Of a DNA stretch of 64,000 nt, positions 25,155-34,098 are shown in pieces; the stretch's first letter is position 1, and each line of letters begins with the position of its first letter. Source of the stretch: Haliscomenobacter hydrossis DSM 1100 (GTDB lineage: Bacteria; Bacteroidota; Bacteroidia; Chitinophagales; Saprospiraceae); NCBI RefSeq assembly GCF_000212735.1, contig NC_015510.1:7689001-7753000 (forward strand). Direction: 5' to 3'. The notes beneath the pieces were generated by a model, which did no database searches, had not been told where the DNA came from, and was given only the letters and a program-made list of their open reading frames with translations. A program made the translations under genes and the position numbers.

Positions 25155-26093
25155 TCACTTATTGTTCTTCTTTTTTGCGGTAGGATTGGCTCGATCGTAA
25201 ATGACATTTTTCTTGCCAGACAAAGGTTGGGGAGCAGGTGCTTCCTCAAGAATTTGGGTTTCCAGCTTATCGGAATAGACCAACTGGCCTTTGGCAATTT
25301 TAAAACTTTCATACGTGCCATCGGGAACGTTAACCGGACCGGATTTGTCATTGCCCTGGAAGGGAATCAAGTGGTCAAATACGATCATTTCCATGGCTGC
25401 ATCCCAATTCATTTTTACACTGGTTTCAGCGCTGTATTCCAGCAATAATCGATTGACTGGCCCATCATTGTTGATCGTTTTTGGAAAAACGGGCGCACCA
25501 AACACCAGTTGATCATCTTTGAATGTCAAGACGTCAATGATTTTACGGCGTTTGAAAAAGGAATAGGTATCCAGGCCAAAAAGCAGGTATTGAGGCCCGG
25601 CTGGGGAGTTGAGTTTAACAATGTTGTAATAAATGACGCCATACCAATTGTCTGCACCAAGTACGGCTTGTTGCACATCTTCGATTTTGGCCGAACGATC
25701 CACCAGCGGATACATTTTTAGCTCCGGGCTATTCATTTGTACTACCCCATAATAATGATAGGTGTTATCGTCTACAAACAACTGCCAAGTGAAAATACGG
25801 AAAGTACTATCGGGGGCATACTGGATGGAGATTGGCTTTAAACGCTCAAATTTGTATTGGTAGGAATTGGTGACTTTTAAGGCCTTTTTGAGGGTTAGAA
25901 TCATTTTCCTGGTGGCCGCAAAACGGCTCTCAGGCAGGGAGTCATTGATGATCAAAAAGGAAAGGATGCCCAGGGTATCTTCGTAAAGCTTTAGTTCCTT
26001 TTGGGCAGTACCACTCAATTTGGTTTTGCTTTGAGCTTGGCCTAATACTGGAATCAACAGGCTGAAAACGAGGAGGAAAAAGAGATTACGCAT
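25155..26093 (-). CDS. Secreted protein of unknown function
   Basis: A 312-residue protein with a Sec signal peptide (residues 1-21, ending VLGQAQ). It has alternating beta-type stretches (YAPDSTFRIFTWQLFVDDNTYHYYGVVQ, YNIVKLNSPAGPQYLLFGLD) and a basic C-terminal tail (RANPTAKKKNNK). I recognise the style of a widespread Bacteroidota periplasmic or surface protein but no named family. It is convergent with the cytochrome gene. Confidence 0.65.
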   Translation of the reverse strand: MRNLFFLLVFSLLIPVLGQAQSKTKLSGTAQKELKLYEDTLGILSFLIINDSLPESRFAATRKMILTLKKALKVTNSYQYKFERLKPISIQYAPDSTFRIFTWQLFVDDNTYHYYGVVQMNSPELKMYPLVDRSAKIEDVQQAVLGADNWYGVIYYNIVKLNSPAGPQYLLFGLDTYSFFKRRKIIDVLTFKDDQLVFGAPVFPKTINNDGPVNRLLLEYSAETSVKMNWDAAMEMIVFDHLIPFQGNDKSGPVNVPDGTYESFKIAKGQLVYSDKLETQILEEAPAPQPLSGKKNVIYDRANPTAKKKNNK

Positions 26094-26176
26094 GGCTTGA
26101 ATTGAAGATTATTTGCCTCCATAACGCCAGAATACTACTCAGTTATTGTACAGCAGCAACATACAGTTTTGTTAAT

Positions 26177-26211
26177 AAAAAAAAAACGCTTCAGCCGATA
26201 AAGCTGAAGCG
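26177..26211 (-). terminator. Intrinsic terminator of the acyl-CoA dehydrogenase gene
   Basis: On the minus strand a perfect nine-base stem (CGCTTCAGC / GCTGAAGCG) with a seven-base loop is followed by ten Ts. It lies ~75 bases after the acyl-CoA dehydrogenase stop at 26286, in the right orientation. This is a textbook rho-independent terminator. Confidence 0.85.
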
Positions 26212-26285
26212 CGCTCAACAAACACTTAGTTACTTATGATACAAAACGCTAGGTCAGTAAACAACTAGACCGTATTGAGTTAAGG

Positions 26286-28082
26286 TTATAATGCATATTC
26301 ATTGGCAGCAATCAACACATCGGCAAGCTCCCGACGGAGGGTTTTGACGTTTTGAGCAGGATACTTGGTAAACCTTTTCAATCCCATCAACATCGTGCGC
26401 AGCAAATCTCCTTCTGCAAATGACGCCAGAGCATCCGTGCCATTTTTATTCATGCGCAAGGTGGCATCGTGGATGAATACCTTTAAGATGGCATCGTATA
26501 CTTCCTGTTTTACTTTGCCTTGCATACCGGCCAGTTTTTCAACCCGTAGCAACGTAGATTCGGCCAGAAATAGATCCGACAACATGTCGGCCACATTCAT
26601 GATGATTTCCTGCTCGTTTTTCAGGTCGAGTTTGCCTTCCATCTGTAGTTTAGCTGCAGCACCGGCTACCATCAACACGGCCTTTTTGAAATCCTTTACC
26701 GCTTTCTTTTCTTCAGCATAAAGCCCTTCTTCTTTTTCGAAGCTGGGCATGGAAGCCAATTCCTTTTGTACCTGCCAGGCTGGCCCAACAATGTCCAACG
26801 CACCTTTCATGGCCCGTTTGAGCAACATGTCGATGCTCAGCAAACGGTTGATTTCGTTGGTGCCTTCGTAGATGCGGTTGATGCGGGCATCGCGGTAGGC
26901 GCGGGCGGCGGTGCCTTCTTCCGAAAAGCCCATGCCACCGTGTACTTGCAGGGTTTCGTCCACTACGTAATCGAGTGCCTCAGAACCCGTAACTTTCAGG
27001 ATTGAGCACTCGATGGCGTACTCCTCAGCAGCCTTGAGTTCTGCTTCACCAAAGCTGGCCCCATTGGCCTCAAATTCCTGCTTCTTCAATTCCATCAGGT
27101 TGGATACGCGGAATAAGGCGGACTCGGTAGAAAAGATACGAATGGCTTGTTCAGCCAATTTGTATTGAATGGCGCCAAAACTGGAGATGGGCACCCCAAA
27201 TTGAATGCGCTCATTGGCATACCGGATGGCGGTAGTGACGCTGTATTTCGCACCACCCAGGCTTAGCGCGCACAATTTGAAACGACCCGTATTCAAAGCA
27301 TTGAAGGCAATGAGGTGGCCTTTGCCTATTTTACCCAAAACATTCTCTACCGGTACGGGGGTATTTTCAAAAAACACCTGGCGGGTAGAAGAGCCTTTGA
27401 TGCCCAATTTCTTTTCCTCTGCACCCAATGTCAGGCCAGCAGAGTCGCGCTCAACGATAAAGCCAGTGAATTTGTCGCCGTCAATTTTGGCAAAAACGAT
27501 GAAAAGATCGGCAAATCCCGCGTTGGAGATCCACATCTTTTGCCCGTTGAAGAGGTAATTTTTGCCATCGGCAGAAAGGTCGGCGCGGGTTTTGGCCGCC
27601 AGTGCATCCGAACCAGAACCAGGCTCGGTGAGGCAATACGCCGCTTTCAATTCGCCATTTATCAAGCGGGGCAGGTATTTGTCTTTTTGTTCTTCGGTGC
27701 CGAAATACAGGATTGGCAACATCCCGATGCCGATGTGCGCCGCATACGAAACCGTAAAGGCTCCGGCTGGCCCCAGGGCATCTCCGATGAGGGTATTGGT
27801 ATTGGTGTCCAATTGCATACCGCCGTATACCTCGGGCATATGGGTTCCCAAGAGCCCTAAAGCCGCCATTTTTTCGAGCAAACGTGGCGAAATATTGTCT
27901 TCCTGATGCTCTATTTTTTCCGAATTAGGGAGAATTTCATTGTGCAAAAAGTCGCGAACCATCTCGCGGATCATCATTTGTTCCTCATTCAGCTCTTCAG
28001 GGATAAATATGTCTTCTGCCCGGGAGTCTTTGATCAAAAATTCACCCCCTTGAAGCGCGGTTTTGCTGAGTACTGCTTCCAT
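26286..28082 (-). CDS. Acyl-CoA dehydrogenase family protein
   Basis: A 598-residue flavoenzyme, longer than the usual ~380 residues because of a C-terminal extension (residues ~430-598), as in very-long-chain-type enzymes common in Bacteroidota. The FAD/acyl-CoA signatures are AYCLTEPGSGSDA and KMWISNAGFADLF. The VHGGMGFSEEGTAARAYRDARINRIYEGTNEI block contains the family's C-terminal signature. It catalyses the first step of fatty-acid beta-oxidation. Two copies of a 16-base palindrome lie upstream and probably bind a transcriptional regulator. It is monocistronic, ending in a strong terminator. Confidence 0.9.
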   Translation of the reverse strand: MEAVLSKTALQGGEFLIKDSRAEDIFIPEELNEEQMMIREMVRDFLHNEILPNSEKIEHQEDNISPRLLEKMAALGLLGTHMPEVYGGMQLDTNTNTLIGDALGPAGAFTVSYAAHIGIGMLPILYFGTEEQKDKYLPRLINGELKAAYCLTEPGSGSDALAAKTRADLSADGKNYLFNGQKMWISNAGFADLFIVFAKIDGDKFTGFIVERDSAGLTLGAEEKKLGIKGSSTRQVFFENTPVPVENVLGKIGKGHLIAFNALNTGRFKLCALSLGGAKYSVTTAIRYANERIQFGVPISSFGAIQYKLAEQAIRIFSTESALFRVSNLMELKKQEFEANGASFGEAELKAAEEYAIECSILKVTGSEALDYVVDETLQVHGGMGFSEEGTAARAYRDARINRIYEGTNEINRLLSIDMLLKRAMKGALDIVGPAWQVQKELASMPSFEKEEGLYAEEKKAVKDFKKAVLMVAGAAAKLQMEGKLDLKNEQEIIMNVADMLSDLFLAESTLLRVEKLAGMQGKVKQEVYDAILKVFIHDATLRMNKNGTDALASFAEGDLLRTMLMGLKRFTKYPAQNVKTLRRELADVLIAANEYAL

Positions 28083-28116
28083 AACTATATTGTGTTTGTT
28101 TGTTTTAATGAACTTC

Positions 28117-28132
28117 TAGCGAAAATTCGCTA
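28117..28132. promoter_or_regulatory. Operator-like palindrome, copy 1 (TAGCGAAAATTCGCTA)
   Basis: Seven-base perfect arms (TAGCGAA/TTCGCTA) around AA. It lies immediately downstream of a minus-strand -7 box (TAATTTTG, 28133-28140), so it covers the likely transcription start of the acyl-CoA dehydrogenase gene. That is a classic repressor position. Confidence 0.6.
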
Positions 28133-28163
28133 CAAAATTAATGGCTTTATTCGAGATTGTAAA
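28133..28163 (-). promoter_or_regulatory. Promoter of the acyl-CoA dehydrogenase gene
   Basis: On the minus strand TAATTTTG (28140-28133) matches the TAnnTTTG -7 box, with a TTTAC about 20 bases upstream as a possible -33 element. The gene start is at 28082. The adjoining palindrome at 28117-28132 would overlap the start of transcription. Confidence 0.5.
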
Positions 28164-28181
28164 GACATGGCTTGGTTTTTT

Positions 28182-28197
28182 TAGCGAAAATTCGCTA
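28182..28197. promoter_or_regulatory. Operator-like palindrome, copy 2 (TAGCGAAAATTCGCTA)
   Basis: Identical to the 16-base palindrome at 28117-28132 and extended here by matching T and A flanks. The two copies are 65 bases apart in the divergent region. It lies about 25 bases before a TAAATTTG (28223-28230) that may be the -7 box of the rightward gene at 28280. A dimeric regulator could bind both sites and control both genes. Confidence 0.55.
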
Positions 28198-28279
28198 AAA
28201 TTTAAATTTTTGACAAAAAAATTAAATTTGATACCGCTTCGTTAGATGCTTATTGACTGAAAACCTAAAAACCTAAACG

Positions 28280-29305
28280 ATGAGAAAACAGCTTATACCA
28301 TTAGCAATCGGGCTTTGCCTTGGTGTGCAGATTGAAGCTCAGGTAATGGGCAATTATGCCGAGCAAAAAAAGCAGAGCAATGAATATAATCAGCAACAGC
28401 AACAATTGAATTCAAACGTCGCGCCCAATGCCCAATTCCGATCTATTCCCCGTAGCGCCAAACTTCAGGACGACAACAGCATTGAGGTAACCATCAATAC
28501 GCTCTCGAACCAACGCGCCAGTTCTTACACTGCGGTATTCACTATCCTCCAGGTGGCCAGAACCGCCGACGAGACCAATACCCAGCTCAACAACCGCCTC
28601 AACAGTTTTGTCAATGACTTAAAAGGATTGGGCATCCCGGAGACCGACATCTACATCGATATGGTTAACTTTTTGCCCAAATATGAGTACGATGTGAGCA
28701 AAAAGATGTTTTCAAAAAAGACCCTCACCGAAATTCCCAAGGGTTTTGAGTTGCAAAAAAACGTACACATTCGCTACAGCAAACCGAGCATTTTGGATCA
28801 AATCGTTACCGCTGCGGCCAAACAGGAAATTTACGACATCGTCAAGGTCGATTATTTTGTGAAAGAACAACAACAGGTATACCAACAATTGCGCACCCTT
28901 TCCTTCGATTACCTCAAAAACATCAAGGAATCGTACGCCAAAATGGGCATTCACCTGGATTCGGCCTACGTCATCACGGCGGAAAACGCCTGGGTGGCTT
29001 ATCCCACCAATCGCTACGAAAGTTATCAGGCTTTCAGCACCCAATCACTGGATGCCTCCGAAAAAAACAACTCAGTCGTACAACCCGCCGACAAACCTAC
29101 CCTGCGCTTTTACAACGCGGTTGCGGCCAATGACTACGACATCGTGGTCAATCCGGAAATCCTGGAACCCGCCGTACAATTCTCCTATAACCTGGCCGTA
29201 CGCTTTAGAATGCCAGACGCCAAGCCCAAGATCAAAACCGAAATCAAAAAAGAATTCATTCTGGTGACACCGACAGGGGAGGTGAAGAGCCTGAAAATTG
29301 AGTGA
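28280..29305 (+). CDS. Secreted SIMPL/DUF541-like protein
   Basis: A 341-residue protein with a signal peptide (residues 1-20, ending IEAQ) and a glutamine-rich stretch (residues ~27-45). The body follows the SIMPL (DUF541) pattern: a repeated beta-alpha unit with TAVFTILQVARTADETNTQLNNRL, then a GIPETDIYIDMVNFLPKYEYD strand and a helix. Function of the family is poorly known. It is divergent from the acyl-CoA dehydrogenase gene and shares the double-palindrome control region. Confidence 0.6.
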   Translation: MRKQLIPLAIGLCLGVQIEAQVMGNYAEQKKQSNEYNQQQQQLNSNVAPNAQFRSIPRSAKLQDDNSIEVTINTLSNQRASSYTAVFTILQVARTADETNTQLNNRLNSFVNDLKGLGIPETDIYIDMVNFLPKYEYDVSKKMFSKKTLTEIPKGFELQKNVHIRYSKPSILDQIVTAAAKQEIYDIVKVDYFVKEQQQVYQQLRTLSFDYLKNIKESYAKMGIHLDSAYVITAENAWVAYPTNRYESYQAFSTQSLDASEKNNSVVQPADKPTLRFYNAVAANDYDIVVNPEILEPAVQFSYNLAVRFRMPDAKPKIKTEIKKEFILVTPTGEVKSLKIE

Positions 29306-29395
29306 AAAGTGAAAAGCGAATAGCGAAAAGTAAGCACACATTTGGTTTTTCACCGTGTACTATTTATTTTTCGCTTTTCGCTTTTCGCTATTGAA
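29301..29395. repeat. GAAAAGCG-type imperfect inverted repeat
   Basis: The convergent gap contains repeated GAAAAGCGAA words on the left (29302-29330) and their inverse, TTCGCTTTTCGC, on the right (29367-29393). It has no core motif. It probably forms a hairpin terminator for the flanking convergent genes. Confidence 0.6.
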
Positions 29396-30155
29396 GTATT
29401 CCAATTCCGAACAGCGCAAAATCATACTTCACCGGGTCCTCGGGATCAAAAGCGCGGAGGGCTTCGGTGAGTTCCAGTACGGCTTGCCAGTCGGTTTGTT
29501 TGCGCGTCAATAAGTTGAAGCGGCGCGCTACTCGGTCGACGTGAACATCGAGGGGAATCAATAACTGACTGGGTGATATGCGCTCCCAGATGCCAAAATC
29601 CACCCCTTGCTCGTCTTTGCGCACCATCCAGCGTAGGAACATGTTGAGGCGTTTGCAGGTAGAACCCCGCAGCGGGGTTGGAATGTGTTTGCGGGTGCGC
29701 TCGGGGGCATCCGGATGATCAAAAAACAAACGGTGAAAACCGGCCAGCGCCGCTTCGGTGTTGACGGCAGTGGGCGAGAGGTGTTGTACAAAAGCATCCT
29801 CCAGGGACTCGTGTTGCTGGTAGTATTGTTGAAAAAACTCTAAAAAATACAAGGTATCCGTAGCCTGGAAGGTGCGGTGCTTGAAATCCAGAAACCGGCG
29901 ACGGTCTTCTTCCTGGTGATTCACCATAAAATCATGCGGTGCTCCATCCATCAACTGCACCAATTCATTGGCCTTGTTGATGATGGTTTTGCGTTGCCCC
30001 CAGGCCAACATCGCAGCCCAAAAACCCATGATTTCACGGTCTTGTTTTTTGCTGAATTGATGCGGAATAGAAATAGGATCCGCAGCGATAAACCCCGGAC
30101 GGTTGTACTCCGCAACACTAGTCTCCAAAATAGTATACAAATCCTGCATCATCAT
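29388..30155 (-). CDS. TIGR02757 / DUF2400 family protein
   Basis: A 255-residue soluble helical protein. DREIMGFWAAMLAWGQRKTIINKANEL (residues ~34-60) and the VDFGIWERISPSQLLIPLDVHVDRVARRF block are hallmarks of the TIGR02757 family. Its C-terminal half recalls HhH-type DNA glycosylases (LDVHVDR...LT...DPEDPVKYDFALFGIGI), but no activity is proven. The ATG overlaps the stop of recX by 4 bases (ATGA), so the two are translationally coupled; that pairing may hint at a DNA-repair link (inference). Confidence 0.85.
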   Translation of the reverse strand: MMMQDLYTILETSVAEYNRPGFIAADPISIPHQFSKKQDREIMGFWAAMLAWGQRKTIINKANELVQLMDGAPHDFMVNHQEEDRRRFLDFKHRTFQATDTLYFLEFFQQYYQQHESLEDAFVQHLSPTAVNTEAALAGFHRLFFDHPDAPERTRKHIPTPLRGSTCKRLNMFLRWMVRKDEQGVDFGIWERISPSQLLIPLDVHVDRVARRFNLLTRKQTDWQAVLELTEALRAFDPEDPVKYDFALFGIGILQ

Positions 30156-30619
30156 TCTCTAAGTATGGCCCAAATGAGTTCTGATTCGAACCCTTTGCGC
30201 ATGGCGTATTGTGCGGTTTTTTGGCGAGCGGCAAACTCCTCTTCTCCAGCCAGTTCCGCCTGTTTTTTGGCAATGATTTTTTGTAAAGCTTTGAGGTACT
30301 CCTCCTCCTCAATTTCCTCCATGCCTTTGCGGATGCAATACTCGGACACTTTGCGTTGCTTCAGTTCCTGCTGGATGCGGATGCGACCCCACGATCTCGT
30401 GCGGAATTTTCCCCGCGCATAGGTACGGGCAAAACGCTCTTCATTGAGAAAATTCTCAGAAATCAACTCGGCAACAATCTCTTCCTGTAGGTCTCCATAT
30501 ACCGAAAGTTCGTACAATTTTTGGCGTACTTCCTGATGGCAACGCTCTTGAAAAGCGCAGTAGCGCTGCAATTTTTGGAGGGCAATCTCCTTGCCCGGAA
30601 ATGGTTTTTGCAAAATCAC
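30152..30619 (-). CDS. recX: RecX family regulatory protein
   Basis: About 155 residues from a GTG at 30617-30619 (reads MILQKPFPGKEIALQKLQRYC). The first repeat ALQKLQRYCAFQERCHQEVRQKL is typical of Bacteroidota RecX, followed by ISENFLNEERFARTYARGKFRTRSWGRIRIQQELK and a third three-helix repeat. RecX binds RecA filaments and limits recombination. An ATG at 30697 exists but would leave only five bases to the divergent MscS gene and no room for promoters, so the shorter start is preferred. The stop overlaps the next gene by 4 bases. Confidence 0.82.
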   Translation of the reverse strand: MILQKPFPGKEIALQKLQRYCAFQERCHQEVRQKLYELSVYGDLQEEIVAELISENFLNEERFARTYARGKFRTRSWGRIRIQQELKQRKVSEYCIRKGMEEIEEEEYLKALQKIIAKKQAELAGEEEFAARQKTAQYAMRKGFESELIWAILRE

Positions 30620-30702
30620 GCATTTTTTAATGTGTAAATTTTCAACCCTGAAATTTAGCGCTAAATTAGCGAAGGAATTTCCACAAACAACTAACAATTA
30701 AA

Positions 30703-31527
30703 ATGGAACCAACACAAGTTACAGACAAAGCCAGCAAATTTATGGAATTTGCCATGGAATTTGCCCCCAAGTTAGCTGGAGCACTGATTGTATTGCTGGT
30801 CGGACTTTGGATCACCAATTGGATCGTTTCCGTCCTGAGCCGTAGAATGGAAAAAACCAAAGTGGACGAAAGTTTACGCCCTTTTTTGCTCAGCATGGTC
30901 AGTGTTTTGCTCAAAGTGATGATTGTCTTTAGTGCAGCAGGAATCGTGGGTATTCAAACCACTTCATTTGTCGCCATCCTGGGCGCAGCAGGCTTGGCGG
31001 TGGGCTTGGCCTTGCAGGGCAGTTTGAGCAACTTCGCTTCCGGAATTTTGGTGCTCTTGTTTCGCCCTTACCGTGTTGGTGATTTGATTACAGCGCAAGG
31101 ATTTAACGGCGTGGTCAAAGAAATTCAAATTTTCACTACGATTTTAATGACTCCGGACAACCGGACGATCATCATCCCCAATTCAGCCATAACCAGTGGT
31201 GCCATCGAAAACCTGAGCTCAGCAGGAACCCGGGTTTTAGAAACGCTGGTGCCCATTGATCCGCACGAGGACATGGAAAAAGTCAGAAGAATTTTTGAAG
31301 AAGTAGCTAAAAAATCTCCGGGTTTCCTGGCGGAATTGCCGATTACTGCCCCCGTGTTGGACTTGTCGCCCACGGCTACTATCCTGGGATTTCGGTACAG
31401 CGTAACCCCCGATTTATACCTGGACGCACAGGCCTATGCGAAAGAAGCCGTGCGCAAACGTTTCCATGCGGAAGGTATTTCTGGTGAGCACGAGCCCGTG
31501 ATGGAGGTGAAATTGGTGCAAGCTTAA
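30703..31527 (+). CDS. MscS-family mechanosensitive ion channel
   Basis: A 274-residue membrane protein with three hydrophobic helices in the first ~130 residues. The pore-lining TM3 (LGAAGLAVGLALQGSLSNFASGILVLLF, ~88-115) shows the alternating Gly/Ala pattern of MscS, followed by the beta domain with YRVGDLITAQGFNGVVKEIQIFTTIL and PNSAITSGAIENLS. It opens under membrane tension to release osmolytes. This is the small, single-module type. It is divergent from recX. Confidence 0.92.
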   Translation: MEPTQVTDKASKFMEFAMEFAPKLAGALIVLLVGLWITNWIVSVLSRRMEKTKVDESLRPFLLSMVSVLLKVMIVFSAAGIVGIQTTSFVAILGAAGLAVGLALQGSLSNFASGILVLLFRPYRVGDLITAQGFNGVVKEIQIFTTILMTPDNRTIIIPNSAITSGAIENLSSAGTRVLETLVPIDPHEDMEKVRRIFEEVAKKSPGFLAELPITAPVLDLSPTATILGFRYSVTPDLYLDAQAYAKEAVRKRFHAEGISGEHEPVMEVKLVQA

Positions 31528-31532
31528 GGAGG

Positions 31533-31618
31533 AGTTGATGAAGGTTGATAGAGGTTGATAAGAGTTGATGGAACAAATATCAACCCTTATCAACCTTCAT
31601 CAACCCCTATCAACTTTT
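31533..31618. repeat. GGTTGATA-type inverted repeat between convergent genes
   Basis: The left part (31533-31571) consists of tandem AGTTGATG/GGTTGATA words with no cytosine. The right part (31579-31618) carries their inverse in tandem. It can form a long stem between the convergent MscS and RecQ genes, probably a bidirectional terminator. There is no core motif, but the arms resemble the C-free left arms of the core-type repeats. Confidence 0.7.
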
Positions 31619-33760
31619 TCAACCCCCATTCTTCCGTCCCCAAGCCATGGCCAACTTGATTTTATCATAACTCATCTTCCCATCAAAATAATCGTATAAG
31701 GTTTTGAGCGAAGAAGGATTCTCCAGGTAGCCTCTCGCCTTGAGGATTTGTTGAATTTCAACTTTGCTGACAAACTGAAACAGCGGTACTTCTTCCCCCG
31801 TTTCGTACAAATACGCCAGGTGAGCAAGGACAGTGCTGGTTTCAATGCCCCTTTTTTCGGCGATTGCCTCCAGGCTCAGGCCCTTTTTGAGCAATTCCAG
31901 CGAAAGTTTATAGGTCAGATTTTTTTCTTTGGGAGAGGTGCTGCCGACAAACTCCAAAATAGCCTCCAAAAACTGCTGTCCAAACTGGGCCAATTTTTTT
32001 TCACCCACCCCTGAAACGCCCAACAAAGCGGTTTCGCTGAGTGGTTTTTTAAAGGCCATTTCTTCCAAAGTTGCATCCGAAAAGATCAAATAAGGGGGAA
32101 TGCCCTCTTGTTGGGCAATCTCTTTGCGCACCTGGCGCAGTTGTTCAAAAAGTTCATCGCGCAGGCGCTCTTGTTTGGCCAGGGTTTTGGGCTTGGTTTT
32201 GGCTGCGGCTTTTTCCTCTTCCTGGCGCTCTTTGTAGCTGGAGGGTTTCACCAGTTGCACCGTTCTGCTCTTGAACAATACTTCATGACTGGCTGCGGTG
32301 AGCCGCAACACGCTGTTGGCGTCGTAGGCGATTTCCAAATAACCCAAATTAACCAATTGCATGAGGTACTGCTGCCAATCCCACTGCGACAAATCACGGC
32401 CAGCCCCGTAGGTTTTGATGGTATCGTAACCCAATTGACGGATTTCCTTGCGGCCTGATCCTCGCAGGACGTCGATGAGCATCCCCATCGGCACTTGTTC
32501 ATTGACGCGGTAAACGGCAGACAAGGCTTTTTGGGCAATCTGAGTACCGTCGATGTATTGGGGCGGGTTGCGACAAATGTCACAGTTGCCGCAGTTTTTG
32601 CTCAAATTTTCACTAAAATAAGCCAGGAGAATGCGGCGGCGACAGGCCAGTGATTCGGCGTATTGCTGCATGCGCTCCAGTTTCACCAACTGAATTTCGT
32701 TTTGGGCCGCATTTTCCCCGTTTTGAATGATGTCGCGCAACATGCTCACATCGGCGAAGCTGTAAAAAAGCAAGGTATCTGCTTTGGCACCATCGCGACC
32801 AGCCCGGCCAATTTCCTGGTAATACCCCTCCAGGTTTTTGGGCAAATTGTAATGGATCACCCAACGCACATTCGATTTGTCGATGCCCATGCCAAAAGCC
32901 ACGGTAGCACAGATGATGTGGATGTTGTCGTTGATGAAATTGTCCTGAATTTTGGAGCGTCGATCGGGCGAAAGTCCAGCGTGGTAAGCTTCGGCTTTCA
33001 GGCCTTGTTGGGCCAATTTGGCCGCTACGTCCTCTGCTGTTTTTCGACTCAGGCAATAAATGATGCCCGCTTGTTTGGGGTGTTTTTGCACAAACTCCTG
33101 GATTTGACCCAGCCGCTGCTGACCCGGACGCACTTCGAGACTCAAATTGGGACGATCAAAAGAGGCAATGAAAATTCCCGGTTCTTCCAGCTTGAGTTGA
33201 TCAACAATGTCTTTGCGGGTCAATTTATCCGCCGTAGCAGTCAGTGCAATCACGGGTACCTGGGGAAAATGTTGTTTGAGCATCCCCATTTGGGTATATT
33301 CTGGCCGAAAATCGTGCCCCCAGGCAGAAATACAATGGGCTTCATCAATGGCAAATAGATTGATTTTACCCCGTTTGAGGATAGAAACAAAATTGCCGGA
33401 GACGAGTTTTTCTGGCGAAACATACAGGAGGTTGAGCGCACCAGCGTAAAAAGATTCTTCTACTTTCAACTGTTCCCGCGAATCGATGGCACTGTTGAGG
33501 AAAGCGGCCTGGATGCCATTTGCCCGCAGTCCTTCCACCTGGTCTTTCATCAGGGAAATCAGGGGGGAAACCACCACACAGGTGCCCGGCATGGTCACTG
33601 CGGGAATTTGGAAACATACCGATTTACCCCCACCGGTTGGCATCAACACCAGCGCGTCTTTACCCGCAAAAATAGCCCGGATAATTTCGGCCTGAAGTGG
33701 CCGAAATTGATCATAACCGAAGTAGCGTTTGAGCGCTTGTTTTGCTTTATCTAGATTCAT
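31619..33760 (-). CDS. recQ: ATP-dependent DNA helicase RecQ
   Basis: About 713 residues from the ATG at 33758-33760 (MNLDKAKQALKRYFGY). Walker A is PTGGGKS (residues 41-47) and Walker B is DEAH near 133. Motif VI reads QEIGRAGRDG. The zinc-binding cysteines are in CRRRILLAYF...CGNCDIC, then the RQC region, an HRDC domain (~520-590) and a C-terminal HTH_40-like segment (LLKKGLSLEAIAEKRGIETSTV). It unwinds DNA in 3'-5' direction during recombination repair. The ATG three codons upstream is less likely. It is convergent with the MscS gene. Confidence 0.94.
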   Translation of the reverse strand: MNLDKAKQALKRYFGYDQFRPLQAEIIRAIFAGKDALVLMPTGGGKSVCFQIPAVTMPGTCVVVSPLISLMKDQVEGLRANGIQAAFLNSAIDSREQLKVEESFYAGALNLLYVSPEKLVSGNFVSILKRGKINLFAIDEAHCISAWGHDFRPEYTQMGMLKQHFPQVPVIALTATADKLTRKDIVDQLKLEEPGIFIASFDRPNLSLEVRPGQQRLGQIQEFVQKHPKQAGIIYCLSRKTAEDVAAKLAQQGLKAEAYHAGLSPDRRSKIQDNFINDNIHIICATVAFGMGIDKSNVRWVIHYNLPKNLEGYYQEIGRAGRDGAKADTLLFYSFADVSMLRDIIQNGENAAQNEIQLVKLERMQQYAESLACRRRILLAYFSENLSKNCGNCDICRNPPQYIDGTQIAQKALSAVYRVNEQVPMGMLIDVLRGSGRKEIRQLGYDTIKTYGAGRDLSQWDWQQYLMQLVNLGYLEIAYDANSVLRLTAASHEVLFKSRTVQLVKPSSYKERQEEEKAAAKTKPKTLAKQERLRDELFEQLRQVRKEIAQQEGIPPYLIFSDATLEEMAFKKPLSETALLGVSGVGEKKLAQFGQQFLEAILEFVGSTSPKEKNLTYKLSLELLKKGLSLEAIAEKRGIETSTVLAHLAYLYETGEEVPLFQFVSKVEIQQILKARGYLENPSSLKTLYDYFDGKMSYDKIKLAMAWGRKNGG

Positions 33761-34098
33761 GCTCCACAAACATAAAGACAGCTGAGGAGGATTACAAATT
33801 CAAAAAGGGTTAATCCACTTAGGGCGGAGAAAAAGACTAGAGCCCTCGACAATTCCGGGCGGAGAGTGAGGGCTCTTATGAAGGCATAATCTTTTTCTGG
33901 TGGTAAATGTAGGGGATAAAAATGGAAGCGGAAACCCCATAAGTATGGGGTAGGGACCGGACCCCTCGGCTTCGCTCGGGGACCGGGTGATATGAGACTG
34001 AGGTTTTGGTTTGTGCTTTAGACACGATGTCATGCAAAGGGTAAAATTCAAGATATTGCGAGCATGTCACCCGGTCCCCGAGCGAAGCCGAGGGGCCG
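33761..34098. other. Repeat-rich intergenic region upstream of recQ
   Basis: A 338-base gap between two leftward genes. It contains an AGAGCCCTC...GAGGGCTCT stem (about 33841-33875), a CCCCATA/TATGGGG palindrome (33935-33950) and the inverted pair of core repeats at 33962-34095. No gene is supported. Confidence 0.6.
33962..34095. repeat. Inverted pair of core repeats flanking 76 bp
   Basis: Two perfect 29-base inverted copies of the core (33962-33990 and 34067-34095), each including CCCGAGCGAAGCCGAGGGG or its inverse. The arrangement resembles a REP doublet (BIME-like). The right copy ends four bases before the stop of the YncE/phosphatase gene at 34099. Confidence 0.85.

Noticed and set aside
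31533-31618. Tandem GGTTGATA words that could suggest a CRISPR or iteron array
   Set aside because: The units are about 10 bases without spacers and are mirrored as an inverted repeat between convergent genes, so a terminator-like hairpin is the better reading.
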